From assembly GCA_004802705.1 (NCBI GenBank), contig SGPL01000576.1, positions 9,792 to 20,476 on the forward strand: a stretch of 10,685 nucleotides of DNA, in the 5' to 3' direction. Position 1 is the first letter of the stretch. Each line of letters begins with the position of its first letter. The notes below the pieces were generated by a model. It saw nothing but the letters and a program-made list of their open reading frames with translations, did no database searches and was not told the origin of the DNA. Position numbers and translations under genes: made by a program. The DNA is from Bondarzewia mesenterica (taxonomy: Eukaryota > Basidiomycota > Agaricomycetes > Russulales > Bondarzewiaceae). Shown here in pieces: positions 1 through 7,869 of this stretch.

Positions 1-480
1 GCCNTCAANATCATCTCNNNNCCNAACTGCCAACTGCTGACCTCAAAATAAGCAGTCCGTTTCTTTTCTGACATGGGACGACGCTACTAGGCTTGTCCCT
101 CGGTCGATCGCGCATGTCCGAGGCATCGCGCTTCGAACTTGCGGGCAGTCACCAAGCACCGGATGCCTTTCNNAGACTAGCGGCCTAAAGCACCGACATT
201 CTCTACGGCACGCGCCATCTCACGACGTTCCAAAGTCCCGANGTCNTACCCCAGCAAGAATCNCANTCAANTCGNCACNCANACTCAGTCAGCTGGTCGG
301 GGCCGNCTGCCGATACTCCAGTTCCCAAANGCATACGAAGGACTCTTTGATATCCNCGACTTGACGTGTTACGCTAGCTCGGAGTACGGACGCACAAGTA
401 CATACTCGTGTTCTACTCCTCTCGCAATACATTCGTCTACACGTACGCGCACAATACACAGTACACACCTACATGAACAA
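1..480. other. Low-quality scaffold-edge sequence, no supported gene
   Basis: This stretch contains many scattered N bases (mostly before 355), which suggests a scaffold end or poor base calls. One plus-strand frame stays open for roughly 100 codons across several N bases, but it has no convincing start, no recognisable motif and no splice context, so I do not call it. I see no RNA gene or repeat in it. Confidence 0.6.
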
Positions 481-483
481 AAT

Positions 484-1010
484 TTAACGTGACACAATAT
501 CACGACAAGGACAGAAATAAGACCCGACGAACGACTCTAAAATTACAGTACGTGAATGGATAGTAACGAGATGGTTGAAAAAAGTATGATGCTGTATTAC
601 TCTAATAATGTAATGCGAGGGAAATCGGGATATTTTGGTATGAAGGTATGAAGAGAAAGAAAAATGGTATGTGCTGCTATGGATACGACATGTCGATGAT
701 GATGTGAATGATATGAATGGATGTTGATGATGCTGATGGAAGCTAATGATAATAATGACGATGGTGAAAAATAGTAGGTTAAGATGAAGAAAGAGCTTCG
801 AAGAAAAGAAACGCCTCATCATTACCGCGTACACTCCCAGAAAAAAGAAATATACATCTCCAAAGAGTCGAGGTCCAAGTGTCCAAGTCCGTGTATGCGT
901 GCAGGAGGAGTGTAAAGGAAGAAGAAGAAATAAAAATTAGGAAATAGAAAGTAAAGAAAAGATCTCGACCCAAAGAAAAAGAATCAGAACGGAAAAAGAG
1001 GGTCTCGTAC
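484..1010. repeat. Purine-rich low-complexity flank with GAT-type triplet runs
   Basis: The plus strand is dominated by A and G. Around 684-770 it is rich in GAT/GATG triplets and around 900-1010 it is GAA-rich. On the minus strand this is a pyrimidine-rich tract lying directly downstream of the zinc-finger gene stop codon at 1077-1079, so it is likely its 3' untranslated and flanking region. Minus-strand frames that cross it give only Ser/Phe/His-rich low-complexity peptides. Confidence 0.6.
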
Positions 1011-1015
1011 CAAAT

Positions 1016-1021
1016 TTTAAT
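1016..1021 (-). promoter_or_regulatory. Possible polyadenylation signal (ATTAAA)
   Basis: The minus strand reads ATTAAA about 56 nt past the stop codon of the zinc-finger gene, followed by T-rich sequence. The position suits a 3'-end signal, but fungal polyadenylation signals are loose and this hexamer is common in AT-rich DNA. Confidence 0.3.
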
Positions 1022-1076
1022 GAGTCCAGCCCCCACCGAGTCGGCGGGTGACCAAGTGGGTTGACAGACGTCTGCC

Positions 1077-3443
1077 CTAGACGGCCGACATCCACCCCGA
1101 CGCCAGACCCTGCTGCACATACGGCACCGTCAATGGCAACGCCTCAAGCCCCGCCAACGCATTCAACGGTGCGAGGAACGATGCACACTCCGGCACAGGC
1201 TCCCTCGTCTCCATCTCCGTCTCCATCTCCATTTCCACTCCACCCTGCACCTCCCCCGCCTCCACCGAATCACAAAACAGTGCCGAAGCCGACGCGTCCA
1301 GAGCATAAGCATCCCANTCCGCCTGCTGCTGCGCCTCCGACATATCATTCGAGAGACAAGCCTGGCTCAACGCGCTCGAATCCTGCGAGTATGCATAGAC
1401 AGCCCGCATCTGCTCGTAATACTCTTCAAAAGCATCTCCAGACATCTGTCGGGGGTCATAGACGCTCCCTTCACTCGAGGACGAGGACGACTGCTTGACG
1501 GGATACCCCGACTCAAACGACTGCGCCACAGCCCATGGGTCCACCTTCTCCGCACCACCGTCGTACCCAAACCCATTATCCACACCAGACTCACTCCCAC
1601 CCATACCCACACCACTGAACCCTTCGTGATGCTGCTTATCGCTCCACGCCCTCATGTCCTCCTCCAACATCCTCCTAGTCCACTCCCCTTCCTCTTCAAA
1701 CGGAAACGTTAACTCCAACTCCCCGCCCTCCCCTCCTCCTCCATATATCTCTTCCTCTTCCTCCCTGTTACCTCCCTGCTGCTGTAACTGACCTCGCATC
1801 CCGATCATCTCCCCGCGCCGGGCGTGCGATTTGAGGTGTAGACCGAGCCCAGACTCCTTGCTAAATATGCGCGCGCACACGTAGCACGTGTGCATCACGC
1901 GGGATACAGCCGGAGGAGGAGGGGGCGCGAATTCCTGGGAAAATGAGAGGGCGTGGGGATCGTGCTCGCCCTTGTACGAATAGGCGTAGGAGCCAAATGC
2001 ACCGGGATGGGATGTGAGAGCCTCAGCATACATTACAGGATCGAATGGCGGCGGATTTGAATGACAGTCAAACTGTGCGTCGCGCTCGGGTAGACATGCG
2101 AATTGAAAACATCGTCGACGGTGGGAGGACGTGTCGGTGAGATGCCCGGATGTGCGCCGGCGATGGAATGGAAAGCGTCCGCAGGAAAATACGCGCTCTC
2201 GGAACTCGGAACCGAACCGACGTTCTGGAAGGACTGCGAAGAAGAGGAAGACGATGAACAAGACGCCGACGTCCAAAATGGCGAGCTGAACCGCGACGGC
2301 GGGAGGTAAGGAAGCTGGGAAATGTTCAGCGGGGGTGCATACAGCGGGTGCGGCGAGACGATCTCATCATGAATCCGGACCTGGACCTGGCTCGCGGCCT
2401 GTTGCGCCTGCGACATCAGATCCACAGCAGAGACGTCTTGCCGGTCGACGTTGTTGATCGTTGGATCCGAGAGGTAGACGGCCCCCTCGTCCGATTGACT
2501 TGCTTTGTTGTTTATAGACGGGCGGCGGACGGGCGTGTACAGCGGCGGGGGCACCCGCTTCTTGCCCTTGCTCCGCTTCCGCCGCCCAGTGGGACCCGGG
2601 GTCTCCTCCGCCTGTTCTTGACCTCCGCCTTCATCAGAAAGAAAGGGAAACAAACTGGACATGTCGTCGAGGTGCAGCTCGAATGCGGACTCAAAATATA
2701 GCATTGGCTGCGTAGATAGGAAAGCGGTGCTCAGCGGCGGGGGAGGCATGACCCGGCGTCGCTTTCGGCGGGACTTTTGTGGGGATGACTGCGAGCGTTT
2801 CCCGTTGACACTAGAATCGTCCCCATCACCGTCTCCAAATACCGATTCAGATGCATCCTTATTATACATAAAATGTGTATGAGTAAGAAAGAAAAAGCGC
2901 ATATATGCAGTAAAAATTGGATATTACCTCCGATGCGAAATGCTCGATTATCCTCCTGCGCGGATTTCCCTCGAATGGGTCCGCTCTGAAGACGTCGATC
3001 ATGGTGCGGGGCACGCCTGCGGCATAGGCGACGCGCTGGACCTCATACTCGCTGGCGGGGTCACCATATGCACTTCCGTCAGTCTTGCAGTCCTGGTCCT
3101 TGGTACTGGCACAGAGAATCGGAGCTGTGTCGGCCCTTGTGATTTGCGGAGGCGCAGCGGGACAGTCGTCGACCGGCGACTCGAAAATGAACTTTGTAAG
3201 ATGGTTGAGGGACGCGCCGCCTTCTGGGGAGGGAGGCGCTGTGGGGAAGTCTATAGAGTAAGGAGAAGGTTCGGAGTTGGGGGTCTGGATATCTGAGGCG
3301 TAGGAGGAGGGGGACGTAGCGGACGAGCTGGCAGACCGAAGAGTGGGGCAGACAGAGAAGGGGGACGCTTTTCGAGACAGGTATGCCTCCATCGAGGAGG
3401 AAGAATACCAGTAATCTGTGTTAATTTCAAGACCGGTTGGCAT
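1077..3443 (-). CDS. Single C2H2 zinc-finger nuclear protein, intron-containing
   Basis: Seen: the protein starts MPTGLEINTDYW at 3443 in a good context (ACC before ATG, CC after), and the 163-nt spliced leader upstream has no ATG. Exon 1 (3443-2928) gives 172 residues, Ser/Pro-rich. A 70-nt intron (2927-2858) joins in phase 0 to exon 2, which begins DASESVFGDGDG. Basic clusters KSRRKRRR (about residue 200) and GRRKRSKGKKR (about 263) resemble nuclear localisation signals. Later come Ser runs, then one C2H2 finger (CYVC, 12 residues, HLKSH; bases 1886-1824), a Gln/Glu-rich acidic stretch and the stop at 1079-1077. Total is about 745-750 residues. The frame changes near 2100, explained either by a small intron or by an indel. 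One codon holds an N (1317). Known: C2H2 folds bind zinc and often DNA. Inferred: a nuclear regulator, possibly a transcription factor; a single finger leaves the binding partner open (DNA, RNA or protein). I cannot assign a named family. Confidence 0.82.
1824..1886 (-). other. C2H2 zinc-finger motif
   Basis: The translated motif is C-x2-C-x12-H-x3-H, read as CYVCARIFSKESGLGLHLKSH. It has the canonical Phe after the second Cys and a Leu two residues before the first His, both core positions of classical C2H2 fingers. It is the only such motif in the protein. It lies just after a Pro run (PPPPP) and before the acidic Gln/Glu region. Confidence 0.88.
2033..2125 (-). other. Frame change in the zinc-finger gene: mini-intron or indel
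   Basis: The upstream frame reads through PPTVDDVFNSH and then runs to a stop at 2033. The frame holding the zinc finger (from about NPPPFDPVMYAEAL onward) is offset, requiring removal of a length equal to 2 modulo 3. Candidate GT..AG segments of 38, 44 and 47 nt all restore the frame, but none has a consensus donor (GTTTTC, GTCATT, GTCGAC). A one-base sequencing deletion would do the same. I cannot choose between these. Confidence 0.6.
2858..2927 (-). other. Coding intron of the zinc-finger gene (70 nt)
   Basis: On the minus strand the exon ends GAG, the intron begins GTAATA and ends AATAAG, and the next exon starts GATGCATCT. Removing 70 nt joins the two long open frames in phase 0 (FASE to DASES). 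Without splicing the first frame would run into unlike sequence and then a stop at about 2862. The intron is AT-rich compared with its exons. Confidence 0.82.
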
Positions 3444-3605
3444 GGTGTAGATATATAGAGGTAGAACGGGGTATCTCGAAATACTTTGGTGAAAGGACTT
3501 GGAAGGGAACGACACAGACCGAAAACGAGCTGCGCGTCTGAGGAAATGCGGCGGGGCGAGCTGCTGAAGGCAGGAGGTGATGTTGAGAAGCGGTGAAATG
3601 GGAAG

Positions 3606-3658
3606 CTAAAAGCAAAAGTCGGAAACTAATGAAGGGAGAGGAAAGAGAACTATCGTAC
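3606..3658 (-). other. Probable 5'-leader intron of the zinc-finger gene (53 nt)
   Basis: The minus strand shows GGG then GTACGA, a pyrimidine-rich body and TTTTAG before CTTCCC, giving a 53-nt intron typical for basidiomycetes. It lies 163 nt upstream of the ATG at 3443. The leader between intron and ATG has no ATG, which fits an untranslated exon. Confidence 0.5.
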
Positions 3659-4740
3659 CCTAGTTGTATGAGTGACCCGCACCCTCGTCACTGGTAAACC
3701 GGGAGTATGTGATATCGAACAGAGAACGGGCTACTGACTTTAGGCTGGGACATTGGCGTCATAGCGCCGCGTGCCCCACCCCACCCATCTCGACGCCCCG
3801 CTGTCTGTTGGACGACAAAACAAACCCAGAAAAGGGCACAGCATGGCCACAGGAGGCAGTCGATGTCTGGCCTCCAGCCACAGAAGATAGGTTCGGAGGT
3901 TGAATGCGACACATACCGACAGAAGAAGGCTGGGATATCCTGTAGGCGTGAGATGCAGTTCTCGACAAGATCTGCAGCTCCGTTCCAACTCCTGCTCACT
4001 AGATTCAGACACCGCCAAGATGGAGCCCACTAGTATCCTGTACTGTCACAGTCGCCGGAGCCTACACTAGGCTCCTCACAGATCGCTCGCGCCATCGAAC
4101 CTCCCCATCCCAGTTCCAACTTCGATCCAAGCTATCCACCCGTCACAACCGTCACAGCTCAAACACTCAAATCCCCACCAGCCAGCCCGTACCACGAGTT
4201 ACCAATCCCTCCATTTTAACCTAAGCCCGCCCGCCCATTCTCTGTCACGCACTGGCACACATCATTGCTAGTGCGGTTGACCCTGCCTGCAGTCAGAGAA
4301 CCAGAGCACAAACAAATTTCCTTCCGGAGTTACCTTGCGAGCTCTGCATCGCTCTACTGCATCGTAGCTCAGCACGTCGGATCCCAACAGCGCTGTGACC
4401 ATCGAGTGCTGCTGTTCGCCTCGCCGCCACACAATTCACCAAAGCCAGATTAGACTCGACGTCGCGACACTTTGAGGGGTTCGAAGATTTGAAGCTGCTC
4501 GAAATGTGCCCTCGGCTCGGTCCGAGCTTGCCGGCCAAAGCAAACCACGTCACTTGCCAAATCCGGTCGTCCCTTACCTTCTTCCAACTGCTTCCGAACG
4601 GCCACCACAATGCGACTGGACCACCGTATGTACACTTCCACTCCATCCTGTGCCAATTGGGTGTCCAGGATTGCAGTCATAATGATTGGATTGTTCTATG
4701 CATCCGTTGGCTCCTCACGGTCGACTCGATTTAGCATACC
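3659..4740. other. Region upstream of zinc-finger gene with minus-strand splice-like signals
   Basis: No recognised protein. On the minus strand a GTGAGC donor and a CTCAC-like branch before CCTACAG define a possible 60-nt intron at 3940-3999. It is followed by a 23-nt segment and then a GTATGT donor at 3916, whose nearest good acceptor (GCCAG) would give a 50-nt intron to 3867. These could be leader exons of the zinc-finger gene or part of a separate small gene. Open frames in the area are short and unlike any family I know. The part at 4040-4260 shows nothing. Confidence 0.35.
4450..4680 (-). CDS. Small unrecognised ORF, possibly spliced
   Basis: The frame starts at a true ATG (4680) and gives 76 residues beginning MTAILDTQLAQDGVEVYIRW. 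An amphipathic-looking stretch follows (RIVVAVRKQLEE), and the end is basic (KVSRRRV). A GTAAGG donor at 4577 lies directly after QLEE. A 51-nt intron from there keeps the frame and gives a protein of about 59 residues, but its acceptor (GGCAAG) is weak. I recognise no family and see no signal peptide or membrane segment. It points the same way as the zinc-finger gene downstream. It could be a chance frame. Confidence 0.22.
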   Translation of the reverse strand: MTAILDTQLAQDGVEVYIRWSSRIVVAVRKQLEEGKGRPDLASDVVCFGRQARTEPRAHFEQLQIFEPLKVSRRRV

Positions 4741-4972
4741 AGCTAACAGCACTTTTTCAGCTTTTAGACGATCAAAGCCAGCATAAAACATAATAAACAG
4801 CTATTTCCACCACCGGGATTATAATGCATTGAGGCACGGTGGATGTTCCATGATGCATCGATCAAAGGCCTCGGTTTTCCAAGGACAGCACATGAGCCAC
4901 CGCCTCCCATTCATACGCTGGCGCTTTGACTCTACCCAAGAGCCACCTCCCCTCCCTTTTGTTCTTTTCGTC

Positions 4973-4980
4973 TATAAAAG
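4973..4980 (+). promoter_or_regulatory. TATA box of repeat-bearing unit A
   Basis: TATAAAAG follows a pyrimidine-rich tract. About 40 nt downstream there is a CTCTCAC/CTCAGC pyrimidine-rich stretch typical of fungal transcription starts, and ATGACGATG begins at 5077. A matching TATAAATA heads the similar unit at 8837. Confidence 0.5.
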
Positions 4981-5127
4981 TTGGGACCCTACTCCCCTTG
5001 GTCTGCATCAAACGGCTCTCACTCGAACTCTCAGCGCTCAGCGATCTTACTCGTCTCCGCATCTTCATCCATTACGATGACGATGCCGCATTACATTCGC
5101 CCGCCTATAGCCGAACCCCTCCCCTCC

Positions 5128-5326
5128 CAAGAGAACAGATTTGGAAACGTCCCCGGGACAGACCGTCCTGGGGCAATCGCATGGGCAAGAGAACAGGGTT
5201 GGAACACCCTCTCGCGGCAGCGTTCTCATAGGCAAGAGAACAGGGTTGGAACACCCTCTGACTGCCGCGCTCGCACAGCCAAGAGAACAGGTTTGGAACA
5301 CCCCCTCGCGGCCGCGCTCACCCTGC
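5128..5326 (+). repeat. 47-bp tandem repeat, three units plus a diverged 58-bp unit
   Basis: Units start at 5128, 5186, 5233 and 5280, so spacings are 58, 47 and 47. Each begins CAAGAGAACAG, followed by RKTTGGAA; in the last three units this leads on to CACCC and a GC-rich tail with CGCGGC or TGCCGC. Because 47 is not a multiple of three, one reading frame passes through all three frames of the unit in turn: QENRFG, AREQGWNTL, RQENRVGTP, KRTGLEHP. No frame of the unit contains a stop. Each unit can fold as AGGGT-TGGAAC-ACCCT or a close variant. Confidence 0.85.
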
Positions 5327-5351
5327 ACCCACCCTGCCGCGCCTTAGTCCC

Positions 5352-5421
5352 GTGCGTACTCTTACCCTCGCTACTCTCTTTGCAAACACTCTTACTGATC
5401 GTCGTCTGTTGGTTGAAACAG
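5352..5421 (+). other. Predicted intron in unit A
   Basis: Donor GTGCGT at 5352 (alternative GTACTC at 5356), a pyrimidine-rich interior, a branch-like TTACTGATC and acceptor GAAACAG ending at 5421 give 70 or 66 nt. The paralogous unit has a GTGCGT donor and a TTTAG acceptor at the equivalent place. Sequence after both acceptors shows a shared GGCGGAA..GCCG..GTCATG pattern. Confidence 0.45.
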
Positions 5422-5535
5422 CTGAGGCGGAAGGCCGCACTCTGCGTCATGATGTATCGCCATGCAACATGTCCCTGGTGTGCATACCCCAAAATGATCA
5501 CCGGGGTGAATGGAAAAGCATGGCCCGCCACTACA

Positions 5536-5630
5536 CACCAGACAAGGGCAGCTCGACCCTCTCGCCCATCGGCCACGCCATTCACCAGACCAGGACAGCT
5601 CGACGCGCTCACCCCGCCGCCCGCGCCTTT
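5536..5630 (+). repeat. Second 47-bp-spaced repeat pair in unit A
   Basis: Two copies start at 5536 and 5583, exactly 47 bp apart: CACCAGACAAGGGCAGCTCG and CACCAGACCAGGACAGCTCG, followed by GC-rich tails. They resemble the upstream CAAGAGAACAG units (shared AGA..AGGG and ACCCTCTCGC segments) and may be diverged members of the same repeat family, split by the predicted intron and the start of the next exon. Confidence 0.7.
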
Positions 5631-5769
5631 CGATCGGGTCCCGCAATGTGACGTCCACGTCCGGCTTCGAAAATTCCCGGCGATGGTCCAACAATCATTA
5701 GTGCTGAGGAAGGTCTGCATGTGTCCATGTGCGACGGACAGCACGCAAAATAAGGTACGGTGGTGGTAA

Positions 5770-6030
5770 AATACACTACAGGAGGTCCAGTGAATTCAAC
5801 CAACTATAGGACTACATGCAGCAATCCGGAGCCATTCATGAAGTCCCACTACCTCTTGCCTAACCCCCCACCCTGACGATACTTCCTTACGGATCCTGTC
5901 AGCATTGTGGCCCTCATCGCCCGAGGAGCGGCTCCGGTATACCCTTTCTCCCTCGCTTCAATACTTTATTTCGTCGGTCGCTGGGCAGTGGCTAATGATG
6001 GTGTGTTGGAAGTCGCAGCCCATCGCCTCA
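5770..6030. other. Intergenic stretch, nothing recognised
   Basis: No open frame with recognisable content, no tRNA-like cloverleaf and no tandem repeat is visible. The stretch separates unit A from the 3' end of the minus-strand F-box pseudogene locus. Confidence 0.5.
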
Positions 6031-6035
6031 AAGCT

Positions 6036-6053
6036 TTTATTATTTTCTTTATT
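6036..6053 (-). promoter_or_regulatory. Two AATAAA polyadenylation signals
   Basis: The minus strand carries AATAAA at 6053-6048 and again at 6041-6036, about 210-230 nt past the last F-box/LRR-like peptide. The location and AT-rich context suit the 3' end of the former F-box gene transcript. Confidence 0.4.
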
Positions 6054-6261
6054 TCCTAATTCAGGTGGGGCACAGAGTAATACAGAATACATATCTTCAT
6101 CTGTGTTTGTGTCGATTCCAAATTGAATGCTGTTTGGTGAAGATCGAATACTACTTGCGGAGTATCCATGTCGATACGAAAACAACTCGGATTGTAAGTG
6201 TAGATGATAGTACACAGATAGCCAATCGATCATTCATACCACCAAGTATTAGAGCCACTGT

Positions 6262-7860
6262 TTACAGTAAGCTTTGAGAAAGCCTGTATGACCGTCGACA
6301 ACACATCAACCTTGGGAGGGAAAGCGTCACAAAGTTCATTAAATCTGCCAATTGCTCAGGGTCGTGGTCGCAGTTCACAAGCGCCAACTCGCAGATCGTA
6401 TGGCCATATCTTTGCCGCTCGACCAAATGCTCCTGCAATGCCGCAGACGCTCGAATCTTCACCAGGACGGATTTGGCCGTCCTCGATGACGAACGTCATC
6501 AAGACCGCACACAGTATAGCGCTGGACCGTCCACTCCAAAGCTGTCGGCAATCTCTCCTTCTGAGGGCACGAGGGCTTTCAAGATGCCCACATGACATCA
6601 CCATCCATCTTCAGCGTCTGCAGGTTGGACAACGTCTTTAAAATCGGGCGACACGTCTGCAGATCATGGCATTGTCTCATACATTCGTCGTATGTGTCAG
6701 ATGGGAGTGGCAGGGGAAGGCCAAGACTGGCGATAAGCCACGCACTAGATGTGTCCTCCAGCAGCAAGTCCTCGAACATGGTACAGACGTTGTAGGTCTT
6801 GAGGAAAGGGTAGTTCAGCTCGTCGACGACGAGCTAGCGATAAGGGAACTCCAGGAGCGCTCTATAGTCCGTGAGGTACCATTTGATATTGGTGTGCATC
6901 ATATGCTCCGTCCGGATATCCAGCTTCCGTCCACCCGGTGTCATATCGAGGTATATGTTCTTCGGAACGATCCTGTACTTGCGAGCCAAAAGTAAATGAA
7001 CTTTCAACAAGTCCAGCAGGTCATGCCACTCATATTCCCGAGAGCGTGGACTTCATCCGCCATTTCAATAGAGACGGTGATGCACGTCGTCCGCGGGATG
7101 AAAGAATTGCGAAAAACGGCGGAAAATTCTTCCCGGACCGCCGCATGGAGAGTGAAGCTCGATAAGTGGAGTAATTCGGCCAGGATTTCAAGTCGTTCAT
7201 CCCCCTACGGGTCGAGTCATCTATCACCCTCACCCTCGAGCGACTCGAGATGCGGCATATGCTGTCACACTCGCATCAAAATTTCGAACGGGAACGACGC
7301 GCCGTACTTGAAGCGACGAAGATTTTGCAGTAAGGGGGAAGTGGGATTAATCGTCATATTCCAACCGAACATGCAACCGAGGTGCTACTCCAGCGAATAG
7401 GGTATCCGGGATATGGAGGTCACCTTCCCCGAAATTCGTATCGAACTCTAGCAATTCCAACGAAGGAGCTGGCATGAGTAGTGTGTGCGTCCAATGAAAA
7501 CGAAATTTGTCGTTCTTATCATCGCCATCAAAGAAAAGCGACTTCTGTAAGTGAAACCCGTTAGAGAAAATGGAACCGAGTTCGGTGGCTAACATTACTT
7601 ACTTAGATCTTTCCATCTGAGCGTGATGTTGAGAAGGAGCGGAGCGGAGCGCGTTCGATCGAAGCGTGCGAGTGATGCGAGTCCATAACTGGCGGAAGTG
7701 AAGCGCGACACGACGCCAGTGTCGGCACACTTGCATTACAGCTATTCAGCTGGGATATGCATCTTGAGGCTGGCTGATTCTGGTGAAGTAAAGGCAGATA
7801 CGCTGGAGCATTTCAACGGGGACACGGGACACGGAAGAGTTCAAAATAGCTATAGCAGGT
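6262..7860 (-). pseudogene. F-box/LRR-type protein pseudogene
   Basis: Reading down the minus strand, family-like peptides appear in the right order but in different frames. The F-box (7835-7671) reads SRVPVEMLQRICLYF, then VCRHWRRVALHFRQLWTRI. It is followed by SAPLLLNITLRWKDL, LHIPDTLFAGVAPRLH, NPTSPLLQNLRRFKYG, MPHLESLEG, ELLHLSSFTLHAAV, TLSNLQTLKMDGD, LKALVPSEG and RYGHTICELALVNCDHD. Spanning about 1.6 kb (about 520 codons), this matches the usual size and layout of Agaricomycete F-box/LRR-like proteins, which in living form recruit substrates to SCF ubiquitin ligases through Skp1. Breaks: an in-frame TGA at 7748-7746 inside the F-box, a frameshift after LWTRI, a stop after LMRV, and several more. 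A canonical intron remains at 7545-7602. The family match rests on motif recognition, not a search. Confidence 0.8.
7545..7602 (-). other. Relic intron in the F-box pseudogene (58 nt)
   Basis: The minus strand has a perfect GTAAGT donor at 7602, branch site CTCTAACG about 18 nt from the end, and TTACAG acceptor ending at 7545. It separates the WKDL peptide from KSLFFDGDD. Exon phases on the two sides no longer agree, which fits an indel in the decayed exon. Confidence 0.7.
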
Positions 7861-7869
7861 GTGAAGGAG

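Larger units (their letters stand above)
4973..5760 (+). other. Putative spliced unit A of unknown function, with 47-bp repeats
   Basis: A TATA box is followed by ATG (5077) and an open frame beginning MTMPHYIRPPIAEPLPSQ. Four copies of a CAAGAGAACAG unit come next. Then comes an intron-like segment at about 5352-5421 (donor GTGCGT or GTACTC, branch-like ACTGAT, acceptor AAACAG), and two copies of a CACCAGAC unit. The unspliced frame from 5077 stays open to 5767. Splicing at 5356 also keeps it open, whereas splicing at 5352 gives a stop at once. A second frame after the intron reads TEAEGRTLRHDVSPCNM and is equally plausible, so the product is uncertain. Ordered motifs are shared with 8837-9400, which suggests paralogy. 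It could be a rapidly evolving gene, a non-coding transcript or an old repeat element such as a solo LTR. I recognise no domain. Confidence 0.4.

Noticed and set aside
1061..1498. Plus-strand Pro/Thr-rich ORF of 145 codons
   Set aside because: It is antisense to the zinc-finger gene. Its Pro-rich content is the mirror of the Glu/Met/Gly-rich coding sequence and it has no independent support.
2103..2882. Several plus-strand ORFs opposite exon 2
   Set aside because: They are shadows of the minus-strand coding exon. The minus strand has the coherent protein, intron and zinc finger.
3427..3515. Start of the zinc-finger protein upstream of 3443 (MSFPSKSFHQ..)
   Set aside because: That extension begins with GTG, not ATG. 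The first ATG after the leader intron is at 3443 and has a good context.
4479..4500. GGTTCGAAGAT as a tRNA B box
   Set aside because: It lacks the conserved final C residues of a B box, and no matching A box or acceptor stem is found nearby.
5128..5326. CRISPR-like array
   Set aside because: Units are contiguous tandem copies without unique spacers, and the genome is eukaryotic.
5186..5326. Rho-independent terminator hairpins
   Set aside because: The stems are short, lack a following T run and lie in a fungal genome inside a tandem repeat.
5958..6233. Minus-strand ORF of 91 codons with a real ATG (MIDWLSVYYHLHL..)
   Set aside because: It overlaps the AATAAA signals behind the F-box pseudogene, has no recognisable domain and no splice or promoter context.
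7347..7595. Minus-strand 82-codon ORF as an independent gene
   Set aside because: Its first 17 or so codons lie inside the canonical 58-nt intron (7545-7602), and the rest is an exon fragment of the F-box/LRR pseudogene.
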